DNA of 64,000 nt from Hyphomonadaceae bacterium (GTDB taxonomy: Bacteria; Pseudomonadota; Alphaproteobacteria; Caulobacterales; Maricaulaceae): assembly GCA_013001295.1 (NCBI GenBank), contig JABDMW010000028.1:1-64000 (forward strand). The letters run 5' to 3'. Positions within the stretch are counted from its first letter, which is position 1. Every line of letters begins with the position of its first letter. Shown here piece by piece: positions 63,170 to 64,000 of the stretch. A program made the translations under genes and the position numbers. The notes under the pieces are model-generated. The model ran no database searches. It was not told the origin of the DNA and worked only from the letters and a program-made list of their open reading frames with translations.

Positions 63170-64000
63170 TCAGATATTTAAATTGAATTCAACATTTTGG
63201 ATAATTTGGTCAAACTTATTTGACCCTGCATATGCGTAACTGATCGGCGCACCGCGATTTTCACCACACCTGATACCAGCATTTAACGCTTCAACTTTCC
63301 ACATCCCCGGTAATTTAAGCTGACTTACCTGCGTCCCATCTATGAACATTTTAACTTGCCCTGCGCCCTTCCCGGTCGTCTTGCCTCGCAGGGATAAAAC
63401 CTGTTTTCCGGCCCTGGCTTTGCCCTTTGATTGCATCGAATAAACTTGGTCACGCGTAAAGACATAGGTAAAATACAGGAAACCGTCGCGCATGAAAAGT
63501 TCATATCCGGCAGCGCTGTCTCCGGAAGCTAAAATAACGCCATTTGCAGGGTCGTCGCCCAACTCAACATGGGCGTTGATTTCAAAATCATATCGGTAAA
63601 TATCCGGCGCCGTGAGTCGGTTGAATCGCGTTTGGTCCGGATAAAACATATAATTCCGACGCGGTTTAGGAGCAACTTTGGCATAGAGTCCATCGAGATC
63701 ATCATCGAGCGGCAGGACGTTATTCGCTTCCGCTTCACGGTTCCACAAAGCGATCATTCTTTTCAATCGCTCCGGTTCATCAGCTGCGCGGTCATTCAAT
63801 TCGGCGAAGTCCTCCGCTGTGTGATAAAGCGCCCACACATCATCTTTAAACTCATCCCCCTTTTGGTGCAGCGTCACCGCTTTCCAGCCATCTGCCCAGA
63901 GGGCCCGATCCCCTGCTGTTTCAAAATGTTGAATGTCTTTGGGTGTGGCGGCTTGGGGATGATCCAGACTGTAAGCCAGGCTTTGCCCGTCTAAAGGCTC
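63170..64000 (-). CDS. Arylsulfatase, C-terminal part (runs off the window)
   Basis: The frame is open to the right edge; the visible part is about 276 residues. The sequence DIQHFETAGDRALWADGWKAV followed by WALYHTAEDFAELNDRA and NNVLPLDDD is the characteristic C-terminal region of type I arylsulfatases, ahead of a beta-sandwich tail. The catalytic CxPSR site lies beyond the window. Such enzymes hydrolyse sulfate esters, usually outside the cytoplasm. It stops 93 bases before the bicupin gene, with site 4 between, so it may belong to the same locus but need not share its promoter. Confidence 0.85.
   Translation of the reverse strand, partial: EPLDGQSLAYSLDHPQAATPKDIQHFETAGDRALWADGWKAVTLHQKGDEFKDDVWALYHTAEDFAELNDRAADEPERLKRMIALWNREAEANNVLPLDDDLDGLYAKVAPKPRRNYMFYPDQTRFNRLTAPDIYRYDFEINAHVELGDDPANGVILASGDSAAGYELFMRDGFLYFTYVFTRDQVYSMQSKGKARAGKQVLSLRGKTTGKGAGQVKMFIDGTQVSQLKLPGMWKVEALNAGIRCGENRGAPISYAYAGSNKFDQIIQNVEFNLNI

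Noticed and set aside
1-64000. tRNA, rRNA or CRISPR arrays
   Set aside because: No intergenic gap contains a convincing cloverleaf, rRNA segment or regularly spaced repeat.

Overview
The window reads as a stretch of chromosome from a free-living, probably marine or aquatic, alphaproteobacterium. I infer this from the Caulobacter-type sphingolipid genes, the giant NAD-glutamate dehydrogenase, the class II DAHP synthase, the short 'DPRRRGD'-type palindromic repeats, and the Na+-symporter and sulfatase catabolic genes. I do not name a genus. Genes are densely packed and many overlap by 1-20 bases. I found no rRNA, tRNA, CRISPR array, transposase or prophage.

Layout. 1-16.1 kb holds mixed housekeeping and accessory genes: a cut-off P450, nucleoside transporter, thymidine kinase, a small lipoprotein, EttA, a serine hydrolase with a Gfo/Idh oxidoreductase, a medium-chain reductase, HU, class II DAHP synthase, a YhhN protein, the glmU-rpiA-gor group, a phosphoglycolate phosphatase and a LexA-like repressor without a catalytic dyad.

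16.1-30.8 kb is a 14-gene sphingolipid locus in three tight operons. The right operon (minus) encodes acyl-ACP/CoA synthetase, CerR-like reductase, dedicated ACP and serine palmitoyltransferase. The left operon (minus) starts with a bCerS-like ceramide synthase and continues with a nucleotidyltransferase, a flippase, a HAD phosphatase, a CFA-synthase-type methyltransferase and an LpxO-family hydroxylase. The central operon (plus) encodes an LptF/LptG-like permease pair, a lipid kinase and a TAM41-like nucleotidyltransferase. Together they could make, phosphorylate, decorate and export an anionic ceramide lipid.

30.8-51 kb holds GdhB, a pair of secreted proteins (one with a proprotein-convertase P domain and a DUF11-like domain), a CBS protein, a nearly complete molybdenum-cofactor cluster (moaA, mobA, a TauE/SafE permease, moaD, moaE, moaB, moaC, moeA), an SDR, an acyltransferase, a leucine dehydrogenase-family enzyme, cobT, a retropepsin-like protease, a second TauE/SafE permease and dusA.

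51-64 kb is a LacI-controlled catabolic locus. Four copies of a palindrome (TTGCATTCGAATGCAA or a two-base variant) lie 36-51 bases ahead of four transcription units: a sodium:solute symporter; a HisD-family dehydrogenase with a tandem-NTF2 protein and the LacI regulator itself; a MetE-like zinc methyltransferase; and a six-gene operon (bicupin, SDR, tandem-NTF2, amidohydrolase, RraA-like, tandem-NTF2). An arylsulfatase runs off the right edge. I do not recognise the substrate, so this locus and the extended sphingolipid locus are the main candidates for undescribed biology.
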